Source: Pseudomonadota bacterium (GTDB lineage: Bacteria; Pseudomonadota; Gammaproteobacteria; Burkholderiales; Thiobacillaceae). From it: 45,044 nucleotides of DNA. The notes under the pieces are model-generated. The model did no database searches, was not told the DNA's origin, and was given only the letters and a program-made list of their open reading frames with translations. Of the stretch, positions 34,985 through 44,968 are shown piece by piece. Numbering within the stretch: position 1 is the first letter of the stretch; each line of letters starts with the position of its first letter. The stretch spans positions 1 to 45,044 of the forward strand of contig JAJZRU010000027.1 in assembly GCA_021802555.1 (NCBI GenBank), written 5' to 3'. The translations under genes and the position numbers were made by a program.

Positions 34985-37695
34985 GCGTCCAGCGCCTCGC
35001 GCAGGAAGGCGGCCAGCTGCGCCTGATGCAGGGAGGCGTAGCCGGAGGCCGGCGCCGCCGAGGGCGGCCGGCCGGCATAGGCTACGTCGCCGCCGTGCGG
35101 CAGGGCATGGCGCAGGTGATGCCAGGTCTGATACCAGGCTCCCTGGTTCTGCGGCTCTTCCTGGCACCAGACGAACTGCCCCGCCTGGGCGTAAGACTCA
35201 AGCACCGCCTTGAGATCGCTTTCCGGAAAGGGATACAGTTCCTCCACCCGCACGAGGGCGACGGCCTCTTCCAGGGCGGCTTCGCGCCGGGCGCGCCGGA
35301 GGTCGTAGTAGACCCGCCCCGTGCACATGACCACCCTGCGCGCCCGCGACGGATGCAGTGGATCGTCCAATATTCGGCGCCAGCCCCCACTGGTGAATTC
35401 CGCCAGCGGCGATGCCGACTCGGGCAGGCGCAGCAAGCTCTTGGGCGTGAACAGCACCAGAGGTTTTCTTACCGGCCGCAGCATCTGGCGGCGCAGCACG
35501 TGAAACAACTGGGCCGCGGTCGAAGGCACGCAGATCTGGATATTGTCCTGCGCCGCCAGTTGCAGATAGCGCTCCGGGCGCGCCGAGGAATGCTCCGGCC
35601 CCTGGCCCTCGTAGCCATGCGGCAGCATGAGCGTCAGCCCGCACAAGCGGCCCCATTTGGCCTCGCCGCTGGTGATGAACTGGTCGATCACCACCTGGGC
35701 GCCGTTGGCGAAATCGCCGTATTGCGCTTCCCAGATGTCCAGGGTGTCGGGCTCGGCGGTGGCATAGCCGTATTCGAAGGCCAGCACCGCCTCCTCCGAC
35801 AGCAGGGTATTGATGAGCGTGAACAGCCCCTGCCCCGGCGCGATGCTCTCCAGGGGCGTATGGCTGCCGGCGAGGCGGTGCTGGCGATTCTGGTCGTGCC
35901 AGACGGCGTGCCGGTGGGCAAAGGTGCCGCGCCCGCTGTCCTGCCCCGACAGGCGCACGCCGTAGCCGGCCGCAAGCAGGCTGGCATAGGCCAGGTTTTC
36001 CGCCATGCCCCAGTCCACGCCGATCTCGCCCGCCAGCATGCGCAGGCGCGCCTGGCGCACCTTCTCCACCTGCCGGTGCAGGGCAAAGCCCGCCGGCACC
36101 TCGGTCAGCCGCTCTCCCAGCCGATGCAGGGCGGCCGGGTCCAGCCTGGTGTCCGCATCCCGCGGCGGCGACGGCGCTTTGTAGCGGCCCCAATCGACGG
36201 CGAACGCCTGCTTGAAATCCGACGCGGCCGGCGGGCAGAGCGACTCGCCCCGCTCCAATTTCTCGCGGCAGTCCATCACCAGGGCCTCGGCCTGGCCGCG
36301 CTCCAGGAGCCCTTCTTCTTGCAGGCGCTGGGCGTACTTGGCGCGCGCGCCGGGATGCTGGGCGATGAGGCGGTACATGAGCGGCTGGGTGACCAGCGGC
36401 TCGTCCTGCTCGTTGTGGCCGTGGCGGCGAAAGCACACCAGATCGATGAACACGTTCTTGTGGAAAACGTAGCGGTAAGCCACTGCCAGGCGGGCGACAT
36501 AGGCCATCGCCTCGGGATCGTCGCCGTTGACGTGGAAGACCGGCGCCTCGACCATCTTGGCGACATCGGTGCAATAGAGCGTCGAGCGCACGTCGCGCGG
36601 ATCGGAAGTGGTGAAGCCGATCTGGTTGTTGATGACGATATGGATCGCCCCGCCGGTGCGGAAGCCGCGCGTCTGTGACATGTTGAGGCTCTCCATCACC
36701 ACGCCCTGGCCGGCCAGCGCCGCATCGCCGTGCAGGATCACGGGCACCACCTCGAAGCCCTTCATGTCGCCGCGCCGGTCCTGGCGCGCGCGCACCGAGC
36801 CGCGCACCGCCGGATGAATGATTTCCAGATGCGAAGGATTGAAGGCCATCGCCACATGCACCGGTCCCGAAGGGGTGCCCACATCGGCGGAAAAGCCCTG
36901 GTGGTATTTCACGTCCCCGGTGAGCGGGCCATTGCCCTCGGCGGGCTCGGCAAACAGGCTGTCCAGGGGCCGGCCGAGAACATTGGCGAGCACATTGATG
37001 CGTCCCCGGTGCGCCATGCCCATGACGATTTCTTTCGCCCCCTGAGCCGCGCAATGCCGGATGACGTGATCCAGCAGCGGGATCAGGCTTTCGCTGCCCT
37101 CCAGGGAAAAGCGCTTCTGCCCGGGATAGCGCGTGTGCAGGAACTGCTCCAGGATCTCCGCATCGGTCAGGCGCTTGAGCAGGGCGCGCTTGTCTGCGCT
37201 CGTGAGGCCGTAGTTCCCGCGATCCGCCTCCAGGCGGCTTTGCACCCAGCGCTTGCGCGCCGGGTCGGTGATGTGCATGTATTCGACGCCGACGTGGCCG
37301 CGGTAGATCTTCTTCAGCGCGTCGAGGATATCGGCCAGCGTCATGGGCGCAGCCGCCAAGGTGCCGGGGTCGAAGCGCTGCGCCAAGTCCGCGCGTTCCA
37401 GGCCGTAGTGGGACAGGCTCAGCTCCGGCAGGCGGATATGTTCGAAGCGCTGCAGCGGGTCGAGCTCCGCCTCCCTGACACCCAGGAAGCGGTAGGCGTT
37501 GATGAGGCGCAGCACGCCGATCTGCTTCTGCACGTCGGCACGGGCCGTGCTGTCGGGCGCCGGCGGCGCGGCGTCCCCGGGGCGGGGGCTTTCCTGCGCA
37601 AGCAGGCCCTCCAGCATCTCGGGGGCCAGGCCTTCGAGATAGGCCAGGTTGCCGCTGTAGAGGGCCCCGCTGGCGGCCCGGTCGCGCGGTTCCAT
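34981..37695 (-). CDS. odhA: 2-oxoglutarate dehydrogenase E1 component
   Basis: This 904-residue thiamine diphosphate enzyme decarboxylates 2-oxoglutarate and succinylates E2. It begins [20 protein letters not shown], a shortened form of the N-terminal segment that contacts E2, and contains [31 protein letters not shown], the TPP/Mg region [36 protein letters not shown] and the C-terminal [20 protein letters not shown]. It is slightly shorter than E. coli SucA (933). It starts 23 bases after gltA with a weak ribosome site; longer frames run into gltA. It overlaps odhB by 4 bases. Confidence 0.95.
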   Translation of the reverse strand: MEPRDRAASGALYSGNLAYLEGLAPEMLEGLLAQESPRPGDAAPPAPDSTARADVQKQIGVLRLINAYRFLGVREAELDPLQRFEHIRLPELSLSHYGLERADLAQRFDPGTLAAAPMTLADILDALKKIYRGHVGVEYMHITDPARKRWVQSRLEADRGNYGLTSADKRALLKRLTDAEILEQFLHTRYPGQKRFSLEGSESLIPLLDHVIRHCAAQGAKEIVMGMAHRGRINVLANVLGRPLDSLFAEPAEGNGPLTGDVKYHQGFSADVGTPSGPVHVAMAFNPSHLEIIHPAVRGSVRARQDRRGDMKGFEVVPVILHGDAALAGQGVVMESLNMSQTRGFRTGGAIHIVINNQIGFTTSDPRDVRSTLYCTDVAKMVEAPVFHVNGDDPEAMAYVARLAVAYRYVFHKNVFIDLVCFRRHGHNEQDEPLVTQPLMYRLIAQHPGARAKYAQRLQEEGLLERGQAEALVMDCREKLERGESLCPPAASDFKQAFAVDWGRYKAPSPPRDADTRLDPAALHRLGERLTEVPAGFALHRQVEKVRQARLRMLAGEIGVDWGMAENLAYASLLAAGYGVRLSGQDSGRGTFAHRHAVWHDQNRQHRLAGSHTPLESIAPGQGLFTLINTLLSEEAVLAFEYGYATAEPDTLDIWEAQYGDFANGAQVVIDQFITSGEAKWGRLCGLTLMLPHGYEGQGPEHSSARPERYLQLAAQDNIQICVPSTAAQLFHVLRRQMLRPVRKPLVLFTPKSLLRLPESASPLAEFTSGGWRRILDDPLHPSRARRVVMCTGRVYYDLRRARREAALEEAVALVRVEELYPFPESDLKAVLESYAQAGQFVWCQEEPQNQGAWYQTWHHLRHALPHGGDVAYAGRPPSAAPASGYASLHQAQLAAFLREALDA

Positions 37696-37718
37696 GCTGC
37701 GCGTGCGCGCCCGCCTGT

Positions 37719-39020
37719 TCAGGCGCCCCGCTTGGTCAGGGGCACGTAATCGCGCCGCGCCGGCCCGGTATATTGCTGGCGCGGGCGCCCGATGCGATGC
37801 GCCGGATCGGCCAGCATCTCGTTCCACTGCGCGACCCATCCCGCGGTGCGCGCGAGCGCGAACAGCACGGTGAACATGCTGGAAGGTACGCCCAGCGCCC
37901 GCAGCACGATGCCGGAATAGAAATCCACATTGGGATAGAGCTTCTTGGCGATGAAATAATCGTCCTGCAGGGCGATGCGCTCCAATTCCATGGCGATCCT
38001 GAATTGCGGGTCGTCCATCAGATCGAGCGCGTCCAGCACCTCGTGGCAGGTTTCGCGCATGACCTTGGCGCGCGGATCGAAGTTCTTGTAGATGCGGTGG
38101 CCGAAGCCCATGAGGCGGAAGCGGTCGCTCTTATCCTTGGCGCGCTGGATGACGGCGGGGATGTCCTTCACGTCGCCGATCTCTTCCAGCATCTTCAGCA
38201 CTGCCTCGTTGGCACCGCCGTGCAGGGGCCCCCAAAGCGAAGCCATGCCGGCCGCCACGCAGGCGAAGGGCGTGGCGCCGCTGGAGCCGGCCAGACGCAC
38301 CGTAGAAGTCGAGGCGTTCTGCTCGTGGTCCGCGTGCAGGATGAAGATGCGGTCCAGCGCGCGCGCCAGTACCGGCTTGACCTCATAGGGCTCGCCCGGC
38401 GTCGCGTGCAGCATGTGGAGAAAATTCTCCGCATAGCCCATGCGGTTCTGCGGGTAGATGAAGGGCTCACCTATGCTGTACTTGTAGGCCCAGGCCGCGA
38501 TGCTGGGCATCTTGGCGATGAGGCGGTGTGCCGAAATCTCGCGGATGCGGGGATCGAAGACGTCGTGCGCATCGGAATAAAAGGACGACAGCGCACCGGT
38601 CACGCCTATCATCACCGCCATGGGATGGGCATCGCGACGGAAGCCGCGGAACACCGTGTTGACCTGGTCGTGCAGCATGCTGTGGCGGGTGATGGCCTGC
38701 TCGAACTGCGCCTTCTGCTGCGCCGTGGGAAGTTCGCCGTACAGCAGCAGATAGCTCACCTCCATGAAATCCGATTCGTAGGCCAGCTGCTCGATGGGAT
38801 AGCCGCGGTGGTAGAGCAGGCCCGCCTCGCCGTCGATGTAGGTGATGCTGGAAGCGCAGCTCGCCGTGGCGGTGAAACCCGGATCGAAGGTGAAATAGCC
38901 GTGCTGCGCCAGTGCCCGCACGTCGATCACCGGCGTGCCGAGCGTGCCGGGCATCACGGGCAGCTCGATGGGGGGCTGGCCGTTCTTGAGATCCAGGGTG
39001 ACCGTGCGGTTTTCTTTCAT
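37719..39020 (-). CDS. gltA: Citrate synthase GltA (type II)
   Basis: The 433-residue hexameric-type citrate synthase condenses oxaloacetate and acetyl-CoA. Active-site motifs are [30 protein letters not shown] and the Asp-containing C-terminal part ([20 protein letters not shown]). The N-terminal [17 protein letters not shown] is typical of the proteobacterial NADH-regulated class. The ATG at 39020 overlaps the sdhE stop (ATGA); a start at 39029 lies inside sdhE and was rejected. It sits between sdhE and odhA in the TCA run. Confidence 0.96.
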   Translation of the reverse strand: MKENRTVTLDLKNGQPPIELPVMPGTLGTPVIDVRALAQHGYFTFDPGFTATASCASSITYIDGEAGLLYHRGYPIEQLAYESDFMEVSYLLLYGELPTAQQKAQFEQAITRHSMLHDQVNTVFRGFRRDAHPMAVMIGVTGALSSFYSDAHDVFDPRIREISAHRLIAKMPSIAAWAYKYSIGEPFIYPQNRMGYAENFLHMLHATPGEPYEVKPVLARALDRIFILHADHEQNASTSTVRLAGSSGATPFACVAAGMASLWGPLHGGANEAVLKMLEEIGDVKDIPAVIQRAKDKSDRFRLMGFGHRIYKNFDPRAKVMRETCHEVLDALDLMDDPQFRIAMELERIALQDDYFIAKKLYPNVDFYSGIVLRALGVPSSMFTVLFALARTAGWVAQWNEMLADPAHRIGRPRQQYTGPARRDYVPLTKRGA

Positions 39021-39265
39021 GAGGCGCATCCCTTGCGTAGGTTTTCGATGATGGTGCGAAACTTGGCCGGCGGCGGCATGCGCGCCTCCAGCCAGTCAAG
39101 CAACACCCGGTCCGGTTCGGCCAGAAGCTCCAGGCATAGGGGCACGTCGTCCGCGTTCAGGGCGGTATGCGCGCGCGCCAGAGGCGCCAGCCACAAGTCC
39201 AACTCCAGCAGGCCGCGCCGGCAGGCCCAGGGAATGCGGCGGTGCTCTTGCCCTGCCGTGATCAT
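39017..39265 (-). CDS. sdhE: Succinate dehydrogenase flavinylation factor SdhE
   Basis: The 82-residue protein ([20 protein letters not shown] and onward) belongs to the SdhE/DUF339 family: the RRG-LELD pattern here is [11 protein letters not shown], and the C-terminus [13 protein letters not shown] is characteristic. It promotes covalent attachment of FAD to SdhA. Its ATG overlaps the sdhB stop and its stop overlaps the gltA start, both as ATGA, so three genes are translationally coupled. Confidence 0.93.
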   Translation of the reverse strand: MITAGQEHRRIPWACRRGLLELDLWLAPLARAHTALNADDVPLCLELLAEPDRVLLDWLEARMPPPAKFRTIIENLRKGCAS

Positions 39266-39957
39266 ATCCGGCGCTTCACCAGCATTTCCCGGATTTTCCC
39301 GATGGCGGCCGTCGGATTCAAGCCTTTGGGGCAAACCGCCACACAATTCATGATGCCGTGGCAGCGGTACAGGCGATAGGGGTCTTCCAGGTTGTCCAAG
39401 CGCTCGGCCAAGGCCTCGTCGCGGCTGTCGGCGATGAAGCGCCAGGCTTGCAAGAGCCCCGCCGGGCCGACGAAGCGCTCCGGATTCCACCACCAGGACG
39501 GGCAGGCGGTGGTGCAGCAGGCGCACAGGATGCATTCGTACAGGCCATCCAGCTGCGCGCGTTCCCCCGGGCTTTGCAGGCGCTCGATCTCCGGTTCGGG
39601 CTCGCGGTTCACCAGCCAGGGCTTGACCGACTTGTACTGGCGATAAAACGGTTCCATGTCCACCACCAGATCGCGCACCACCGGCAGGCCGGGCAAGGGA
39701 CGCACCTCGATGGGCTCCTTGAGCTCGGACAAAGGCGTGATGCAGGCGAGGCAGTTCTTGCCGTTCACATTAACCGCATCCGAGCCGCACACACCTTCCT
39801 TGCAGGAGCGGCGCAGGCTCAGGGTTTCGTCCTGCGCCTTGATGGCAATCAACGCGTCGAGCAGCATGCGGCCGGCCGGCTCGATATCCAGCACCACGTC
39901 TTCCATGCGCGGTTCCGTATCCGTCTCCGGATTGTAGCGGTAGATACGAAAGCGCAT
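39262..39957 (-). CDS. sdhB: Succinate dehydrogenase iron-sulfur subunit SdhB
   Basis: The 231-residue protein carries three clusters: [2Fe-2S] by CKEGVCGSDAVNVNGKNCLA plus Cys, [4Fe-4S] by CILCACCTTACPSWWW, and [3Fe-4S] by CHGIMNCVAVCPKGLNP. It passes electrons from the SdhA FAD to quinone. The start [16 protein letters not shown] at 39957 shares one base with the sdhA stop (TGATG); longer frames are artefacts of overlap with sdhA. Confidence 0.97.
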   Translation of the reverse strand: MRFRIYRYNPETDTEPRMEDVVLDIEPAGRMLLDALIAIKAQDETLSLRRSCKEGVCGSDAVNVNGKNCLACITPLSELKEPIEVRPLPGLPVVRDLVVDMEPFYRQYKSVKPWLVNREPEPEIERLQSPGERAQLDGLYECILCACCTTACPSWWWNPERFVGPAGLLQAWRFIADSRDEALAERLDNLEDPYRLYRCHGIMNCVAVCPKGLNPTAAIGKIREMLVKRRI

Positions 39958-41714
39958 CAGTAAGCCCGCTCCTGCGGCAGAAAGGATTCCACCGTGAGCG
40001 GCTTGAGCCGCACGGGCTTGTAGTCCAGTTGGTCGCCCTCGCGCCAGTAGAGCGTATGCCTGAGCCAATGGTCGTCGTCGCGCGCCGGAAAATCCTCGCG
40101 CGCATGCGCGCCGCGCGACTCCGCGCGCGCCAGCGCGGATGCCAGGGTGGCGCGGGCGATAAGCACGAGATTCTCCAATTCCAGGGCCTCCACGCGGGCG
40201 GTGTTGAACACGCGGCTCTGATCAGCGAGGCCCACCTCCTGCAGGCGCGCCTCCAATTCGTCCAGATGCGCGAGTCCTTCCGCCAACACTGCCTGCGTGC
40301 GATACACGCCGCAATAGCGCTGCATGGTGCGGCGCAGCTCATCGCAAAGCGCAGCGACGCGCTCGCTGCCGGCGGGCCGCTCCCAGCGTGCCAGGCGTGC
40401 CTGGGCCGCCTCCGCGGCATCTGCCGGCAGCGGCCGGGCATAAGGCACCTCGCGCAGCGTTTCCATCATATGGCGGCCGGCGGCGCGGCCGAACACCACC
40501 AAGTCCAGCAGCGAGTTGCCGCCCAACCGGTTGGCGCCGTGCACCGACACGCAGGCGCACTCGCCCACCGCATAGAGGCCGGGCACTGGCTCCTCGGGGC
40601 CGAAGCGCACCGGCGCCACCACCTGGCCGTGCAGATTGGTGGGAATGCCACCCATCATGTAGTGCACAGTGGGCGCCACCGGGATGGGCGCGCGCGCGGG
40701 GTCCACCCCGGCGAAGCGGATGGCCAGCTCGCGGATGCCGGGCAGCTTCTCGGCGATGAGCTTTTCTCCCAGGTGGTCGAGCTTGGCGAGCACGTAATCG
40801 CCCTGCGGCCCGCAACCGCGGCCCCCGTGGATTTCGGTGGCAATGGCGCGCGCCACGACGTCGCGGCTGGCGAGGTCCTTGGCGTGCGGGGCATAGCGCT
40901 CCATGAAGCGCTCTCCGGCGCTGTTCAGGAGATAACCGCCCTCGCCCCGGACGCCCTCGGTGATGAGGCAGCCCACGCCCGCAATCCCGGTGGGATGGAA
41001 CTGCCAGAATTCCATGTCCTGCAGCGGCAACCCGGCGCGCAGCACCATGCCCAGGCCATCGCCGGTGTTGATGAGGGCGTTGCTGGTGTTCCAATAAATG
41101 CGCCCCGCTCCGCCCGTGGCCAGCAGCGTGGTGCGCGCCTCGAACAGCCACGGTTCCCCCGTGGCGATGCACAGCGCCAGCACGCCCAGCACATAGCCCT
41201 CGGCGTCGCGCAGCAGATCGAGGGCGAAGTATTCGTCGAAGAACTGGGTGCGCGCCGCCAGGTTGCGCTGGTACAGGGTATGCAGCAGCGCATGGCCGGT
41301 GCGGTCGGCGGCTGCGCAGGTGCGGATGGCCTGATCGCCGCCGAAGTTCTTCGACTGGCCGCCGAAGGCACGCTGGTAGATCTTGCCGTTGGGCAGGCGC
41401 GAGAACGGCAGACCCATGTGCTCCAGTTCGTACACCGCCGAAGGCGCCTCGCGGCACATGAACTCGATGGCATCCTGGTCGCCCAGCCAGTCCGAGCCTT
41501 TCACCGTGTCGTACATATGCCAGTGCCAGTCGTCTTCGTCGACGTTGGCCAGCGCCGCGGTGATGCCGCCCTGGGCCGACACCGTGTGCGAGCGCGTGGG
41601 GAACACCTTGGAGATCACCGCCACCTTGAAATCCGACTGTGCCAGCTCCAGGGCGGCGCGCAGCCCGGCCCCGCCGCCGCCGATGATGAGGGCGTCGAAG
41701 CGGCGGCGGTTCAC
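39957..41714 (-). CDS. sdhA: Succinate dehydrogenase flavoprotein subunit SdhA
   Basis: The 585-residue protein oxidises succinate to fumarate. It has the FAD site [19 protein letters not shown], the covalent FAD histidine His43 in [15 protein letters not shown], and substrate motifs [12 protein letters not shown] and [20 protein letters not shown]. The start is GTG at 41714, overlapping the sdhD stop as GTGA, and gives the normal family length; the frame further upstream is open only by chance. Confidence 0.96.
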   Translation of the reverse strand: MNRRRFDALIIGGGGAGLRAALELAQSDFKVAVISKVFPTRSHTVSAQGGITAALANVDEDDWHWHMYDTVKGSDWLGDQDAIEFMCREAPSAVYELEHMGLPFSRLPNGKIYQRAFGGQSKNFGGDQAIRTCAAADRTGHALLHTLYQRNLAARTQFFDEYFALDLLRDAEGYVLGVLALCIATGEPWLFEARTTLLATGGAGRIYWNTSNALINTGDGLGMVLRAGLPLQDMEFWQFHPTGIAGVGCLITEGVRGEGGYLLNSAGERFMERYAPHAKDLASRDVVARAIATEIHGGRGCGPQGDYVLAKLDHLGEKLIAEKLPGIRELAIRFAGVDPARAPIPVAPTVHYMMGGIPTNLHGQVVAPVRFGPEEPVPGLYAVGECACVSVHGANRLGGNSLLDLVVFGRAAGRHMMETLREVPYARPLPADAAEAAQARLARWERPAGSERVAALCDELRRTMQRYCGVYRTQAVLAEGLAHLDELEARLQEVGLADQSRVFNTARVEALELENLVLIARATLASALARAESRGAHAREDFPARDDDHWLRHTLYWREGDQLDYKPVRLKPLTVESFLPQERAY

Positions 41715-42049
41715 GACACGCCCCAGAGGATAAAGGCCACCCAGAAAAAACAGCCTGTGAGCCCGGCCGCGGCCAAGGCATGGCCCAGCAGCTTGCCGCC
41801 ATAGGGATGGACGTAATCCAGGATGACGTGATTGAGCCCCACCCAGGCGTGCGCCAGCAGCGCCGCGAGATAGGCCAGCCACAGGGCCTTGGCCCAGGGG
41901 GCGACGAACAACGCCCGCCAGGCGGCGTAGCCGGCATGGAACGCCGTCAGGCCCAGCACCAGAGGCGTCCCCACCGCCAGCACCACCGCCGTGAAGCGCT
42001 GCACCAGCCACAGGCCGGTGCCGGCGCCGCTCGCACCCAGCAACTTCAT
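41711..42049 (-). CDS. sdhD: Succinate dehydrogenase membrane anchor SdhD
   Basis: The 112-residue protein has three membrane helices. [19 protein letters not shown] in the second helix region carries the haem-ligand His and the Asp-Tyr quinone-site pair typical of SdhD. The ATG overlaps the sdhC stop (ATGA) and the stop overlaps the sdhA GTG. With SdhC it anchors the complex and binds haem b and quinone. Confidence 0.93.
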   Translation of the reverse strand: MKLLGASGAGTGLWLVQRFTAVVLAVGTPLVLGLTAFHAGYAAWRALFVAPWAKALWLAYLAALLAHAWVGLNHVILDYVHPYGGKLLGHALAAAGLTGCFFWVAFILWGVS

Positions 42050-42423
42050 GCGAGCCAAAACCCCAGAAGCGCCGCACTCAAAACCCCGGCGGCCGCCATC
42101 ACGCCCAAGCTTGCGCGCCGCGCGTCCGCCAGGGGCAATCCCAGGTGGGCATCCAGGCCCAAATGGCGCAGGCCGGCGAGGAAATGGTGGCACAAGGCCC
42201 AGATCCAGGGCAGGCAAAGCAGCTTCACGGCCGGAGCCGAAAGCTGTGCGGCCACCGCGCCGTAGCCCGCCGGGCCGGACAGGCTCCGCTGCAAGAGCCA
42301 CAGCGCATAAGGGATGGCCAGAATGAGCAGCAGCCCGCTGGCGCGGTGCAGCAACGACAGCCAGCCCATGGGGGCAAGATACAGACGCAGAGGGTTGAGA
42401 TAAACGGGCGCGCTCTTGGGCAT
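42046..42423 (-). CDS. sdhC: Succinate dehydrogenase cytochrome b556 subunit SdhC
   Basis: The 125-residue protein has three membrane helices and the signature [13 protein letters not shown] (quinone-site Ser and Arg) and [13 protein letters not shown] with the haem histidine. It starts [16 protein letters not shown]. Only 10 bases separate it from the upstream TauE-type gene, so no promoter fits in between; transcription must begin within or before that gene. First gene of sdhCDAB. Confidence 0.94.
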   Translation of the reverse strand: MPKSAPVYLNPLRLYLAPMGWLSLLHRASGLLLILAIPYALWLLQRSLSGPAGYGAVAAQLSAPAVKLLCLPWIWALCHHFLAGLRHLGLDAHLGLPLADARRASLGVMAAAGVLSAALLGFWLA

Positions 42424-42433
42424 AGGCGCAAGT

Positions 42434-43207
42434 TTACAGGGCCGCGGCTAAACCGTCCCAGGCGAGCTTGGCGCCGATGACCAGTGTGATGACCTCGAAC
42501 GAGCGCTTGATCCAGACATTGCCCTTGACGATGGCCCAATGGCTGCCGGCATAGCCGCCCAAGAGCGAGCCCAGCAGCAGGGCCGGCATCCAGCTCCAGG
42601 CGATATGGCCGAGATAACCCAGCACCAGCGCCCCCGCGCCATTCCACGCCAGCCCGCACAGCACCAGCGTATAGGCCACCGCGCGCTTGTAATCGAGGCC
42701 GAAATGGCGCACCAGCCACAGCGTGAGGAACAAGCCGGTGCCGGAGGCGATGGAGCCATTGAGCAAGCCGATGACGAACAGGCCCGCCATGCCTTTGGCC
42801 AGGCCTCTGCCTTCCCAGTTGCGCGGCGCGTGGGCCATGCCCAAAGCCGGGCGAAACACCGAGTACAGCCCCAGGCCCAGGGTCAGGATGCCCAGCACGA
42901 ACTCCGCCGCCTGCGCCGGCACGTGCAGGATCACGGCGGCCCCCAGCGCCACCCCCGGCAGCCCGGCCCCCAGAATGACCAGCGACTCGCGCCGCGCCAA
43001 GTGCGATTCCTTCAAATGGCGCAGCGTGGCGCCCAGCCCCAGGGCGACCGTGGCCACTTTGTGGGTCGCCAGCGCCACGCCGAAGGGCAGCCCCAGGAAG
43101 ATGAGCAGAGGGAACTGGATCAGCCCCGCGCCGCCGCCGGACAGGGCGGAAAACCAGTTGGCAGCGAACGAGGCGAGGAACAGGACGACCTGTTCCGTCG
43201 CGCTCAT
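42434..43207 (-). CDS. TauE/SafE-family membrane transporter
   Basis: The 257-residue protein has about eight membrane segments in two homologous halves. The first half shows ANWFSALSGGGAGLIQFPLL and the second GLFVIGLLNGSIASGTGLFL, the G-x-G-rich signature of the sulfite/anion exporter family. The anion is unknown; sulfite or sulfonate export is only a family expectation. Its ATG overlaps the stop of the DUF190 gene and it precedes sdhC by 10 bases. Confidence 0.85.
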   Translation of the reverse strand: MSATEQVVLFLASFAANWFSALSGGGAGLIQFPLLIFLGLPFGVALATHKVATVALGLGATLRHLKESHLARRESLVILGAGLPGVALGAAVILHVPAQAAEFVLGILTLGLGLYSVFRPALGMAHAPRNWEGRGLAKGMAGLFVIGLLNGSIASGTGLFLTLWLVRHFGLDYKRAVAYTLVLCGLAWNGAGALVLGYLGHIAWSWMPALLLGSLLGGYAGSHWAIVKGNVWIKRSFEVITLVIGAKLAWDGLAAAL

Positions 43208-43521
43208 GACCCCGTGACGCCGGTCTCCGCAGCGATGCGGGCGTAGAAGAGGTCGAGCTTCTCCTCATGCACGCGGGCGACGAACTGGTCGGCCTTCTCG
43301 GCCGGCAGAAAAAATTCCACCATCACCGGCAAATCCCCCGCCAGTTCGAAGAAGCCCGCGTCGTGGCGCGCGTGATGCCGCCCATAGCCGGCCAGGGCGC
43401 GGAACACCGTGCCCCCCGCCACGCCCAGCTTCTTGGCTTCGTCGAGCAGCCATTCATACGCCGGCTTGCCATGATGGCGCTGGCCTTCGCTCACGTAGAG
43501 GCGCAGATAGATCCGATTCAT
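43204..43521 (-). CDS. DUF190-family protein
   Basis: The 105-residue soluble protein starting [20 protein letters not shown] matches DUF190: the basic [19 protein letters not shown] helix, [12 protein letters not shown] and [18 protein letters not shown]. The fold is PII-like, suggesting nucleotide or metabolite sensing. Its frequent neighbour is crcB, as here, where the two overlap by 4 bases. A regulatory partner role for the fluoride channel is an inference from context. Confidence 0.9.
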   Translation of the reverse strand: MNRIYLRLYVSEGQRHHGKPAYEWLLDEAKKLGVAGGTVFRALAGYGRHHARHDAGFFELAGDLPVMVEFFLPAEKADQFVARVHEEKLDLFYARIAAETGVTGS

Positions 43522-43892
43522 TTGTATCCCCGCAAAGTCGCCAGCCCCGCCACGGTGCCCAACAGCGAACCGGCCAGGTGCAGACCGATCTGCGTCACGC
43601 CCCAACCCCACAGGCCGCGCGAGAAATTGGTCACCACTTCGGCGGAAAAGGTTGAGAAAGTCGTGAAGCCGCCGAGAAACCCGGTGATGGCGAACAGCCG
43701 ATATTCAGGAGCAATCCCCGGATGGGCGGCAAAATAGGCAATGGCCAGACCTATGCCGTAGCCGCCCAGCACGTTCACCGCCAGCGTGCCCAGAGGCAGC
43801 ACCGGGAACACCGGGTTGAGCAGCATGCCCAGCCACCAGCGCAGCAAGGCCCCCAGGGCCGCCCCCGCGGCCACGGCCAGAGCGCCCATCAT
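43518..43892 (-). CDS. crcB: Fluoride ion channel CrcB/Fluc
   Basis: The 124-residue protein has four membrane helices and the Fluc motifs [26 protein letters not shown] (the conserved Asn) and [17 protein letters not shown] (the TFST phenylalanine/threonine track). It exports fluoride as a dual-topology dimer. A GGAAG ribosome site precedes the ATG at 43892. I searched the 79 bases upstream for a fluoride riboswitch and saw none. Confidence 0.94.
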   Translation of the reverse strand: MMGALAVAAGAALGALLRWWLGMLLNPVFPVLPLGTLAVNVLGGYGIGLAIAYFAAHPGIAPEYRLFAITGFLGGFTTFSTFSAEVVTNFSRGLWGWGVTQIGLHLAGSLLGTVAGLATLRGYK

Positions 43893-43971
43893 TGCGCGGC
43901 TTCCGGGGAAATTGCGGGGGCAAGGTGCAAGCTTGCGCGTGCGCCGGTCGTCGTCTTGGCCATCGGGGGGA

Positions 43972-44442
43972 TCAGAATTCTACGGTTTCCTTGATGATAC
44001 CCGCCAAAAGCCGGTTCACGCGCTCCAGCGCCTTGGCCAGCTTGGGGTTGGCGGTCGGCCCCGGCTTGCGGTAAGCGAGATAAACGACCCCGGGGTCTTG
44101 CGGCAGCGTATAGACGGCGATGCTGTACGGACACATGACGATGGCATGCGGATCGGCCTCCATCATGGCGCGGGAGATGTCCGCGCTGCAGAACTCCAGC
44201 TGTTCGGCCTGGCCATAGATTCGCGTAGTGCGCCCCACCGCCGGCCCGGTGCGCTCCAGCATGTCGCCGATGAAATTGCTGTGGTTGATCTTCAGCCCCT
44301 TGCCCTCGATGCTGGCCACCAGCACATTGCGCACATCGGCGAAGCTGCCCCGCGTCTGGTAGACGACGCCGAACTCGTCGGCCTGCGCCGCGAGGGAAAG
44401 CAAGCCCAGCAGCATCCCCAGAAGAAATTTGGCGTGGCGCAT
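43972..44442 (-). CDS. Exported DUF302 protein
   Basis: The 156-residue protein has a signal peptide ([20 protein letters not shown], cleavage before DEFGVV) and a DUF302 domain, with [20 protein letters not shown] in the second half. The start has a strong GGGAGG ribosome site. DUF302 proteins bind small ligands or act near sulfur and redox genes; the exact role is unknown. It is divergent from the ModE-like regulator. Confidence 0.87.
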   Translation of the reverse strand: MRHAKFLLGMLLGLLSLAAQADEFGVVYQTRGSFADVRNVLVASIEGKGLKINHSNFIGDMLERTGPAVGRTTRIYGQAEQLEFCSADISRAMMEADPHAIVMCPYSIAVYTLPQDPGVVYLAYRKPGPTANPKLAKALERVNRLLAGIIKETVEF

Positions 44443-44525
44443 GGCAACCTCCCGACGTGATCTGAACCAAGCCTGAAACTTAGCAACAAGGCCGCGCCCC
44501 GGCAATGATTTGCTAGACTGCCGCC

Positions 44526-44897
44526 ATGCCCCAACTCCATTTGCACGGCCGCCTGTGGGCCACCCTGGACGGCCGAAATTTCCTCGGCCGCGGCCGCGTC
44601 GAGCTGCTGGAACGCATACGCGCCACCGGCTCGATCTCGCAGGCCGCCCGCGCCATGAAAATGAGCTACAAGGCCGCCTGGGATGCCGTCGATGCCATGA
44701 GCAAGGCGTGGGGCCGCCCCCTGACGGCCAGCGCCGCCGGCGGCCGAGGCGGCGGCGGCACCCGGCTCACCGAAGATGCCGAAACCCTCATCGCCGCCTT
44801 CCGCCGCTGGGAGAAGGAACACCGCCGCTTTCTCGAAAGCCTGGCCCGCACCGGCCCGCTGCCCGCCGCGAGCGATAAAAGCGCCTCTCTCTCTTGA
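44526..44897 (+). CDS. ModE N-terminal-type winged-helix regulator
   Basis: The 123-residue protein contains ELLERIRATGSISQAARAMK and MSYKAAWDAVDAMSKAWG, the LysR/ModE-type winged helix-turn-helix. It lacks the C-terminal molybdate-binding TOBE domains of full ModE, so its effector is unknown. The glycine-rich wing (AAGGRGGGGTRLTEDAETLI) is typical. It is divergent from the DUF302 gene with a short spacer. Its TGA lies inside the tRNA-Asn -35 box. Confidence 0.85.
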   Translation: MPQLHLHGRLWATLDGRNFLGRGRVELLERIRATGSISQAARAMKMSYKAAWDAVDAMSKAWGRPLTASAAGGRGGGGTRLTEDAETLIAAFRRWEKEHRRFLESLARTGPLPAASDKSASLS

Positions 44898-44922
44898 CCC
44901 GTCCGCCGCACCTGCCTAGAAT
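44894..44922 (+). promoter_or_regulatory. tRNA-Asn promoter
   Basis: TTGACC (44894-44899), 17 bases, TAGAAT (44917-44922). Transcription would start near 44929, giving a leader of about 40 bases before the tRNA. The -35 contains the stop codon of the upstream regulator gene. Confidence 0.65.
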
Positions 44923-44968
44923 TGCGCCTTCTCAACGCAGCCCTTGACAGTCTCCGGGTTGCGCCCAT

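Noticed and set aside
37696-37839. Longer N-terminus of OdhA starting inside gltA
   Set aside because: The extra residues overlap gltA coding sequence and do not resemble the E1 N-terminus; the ATG at 37695 does.
41715-42077. 120-residue N-terminal extension of SdhA
   Set aside because: It is chance open frame across sdhD; the GTG at 41714 overlaps the sdhD stop and gives the normal SdhA start.
43889-43963. 24-codon leader ORF upstream of crcB whose stop overlaps the crcB ATG
   Set aside because: It has no ribosome-binding site and unremarkable composition; crcB has its own GGAAG site. Coupling is possible but unsupported.
43893-43971. Possible fluoride riboswitch before crcB
   Set aside because: The conserved pseudoknot and leader motifs of the crcB RNA are not visible in this short spacer.
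44944-44949. Consensus -35 hexamer TTGACA just before the tRNA
   Set aside because: A matching -10 at 17 bases would fall inside the mature tRNA; the pair TTGACC/TAGAAT further upstream is a better promoter.
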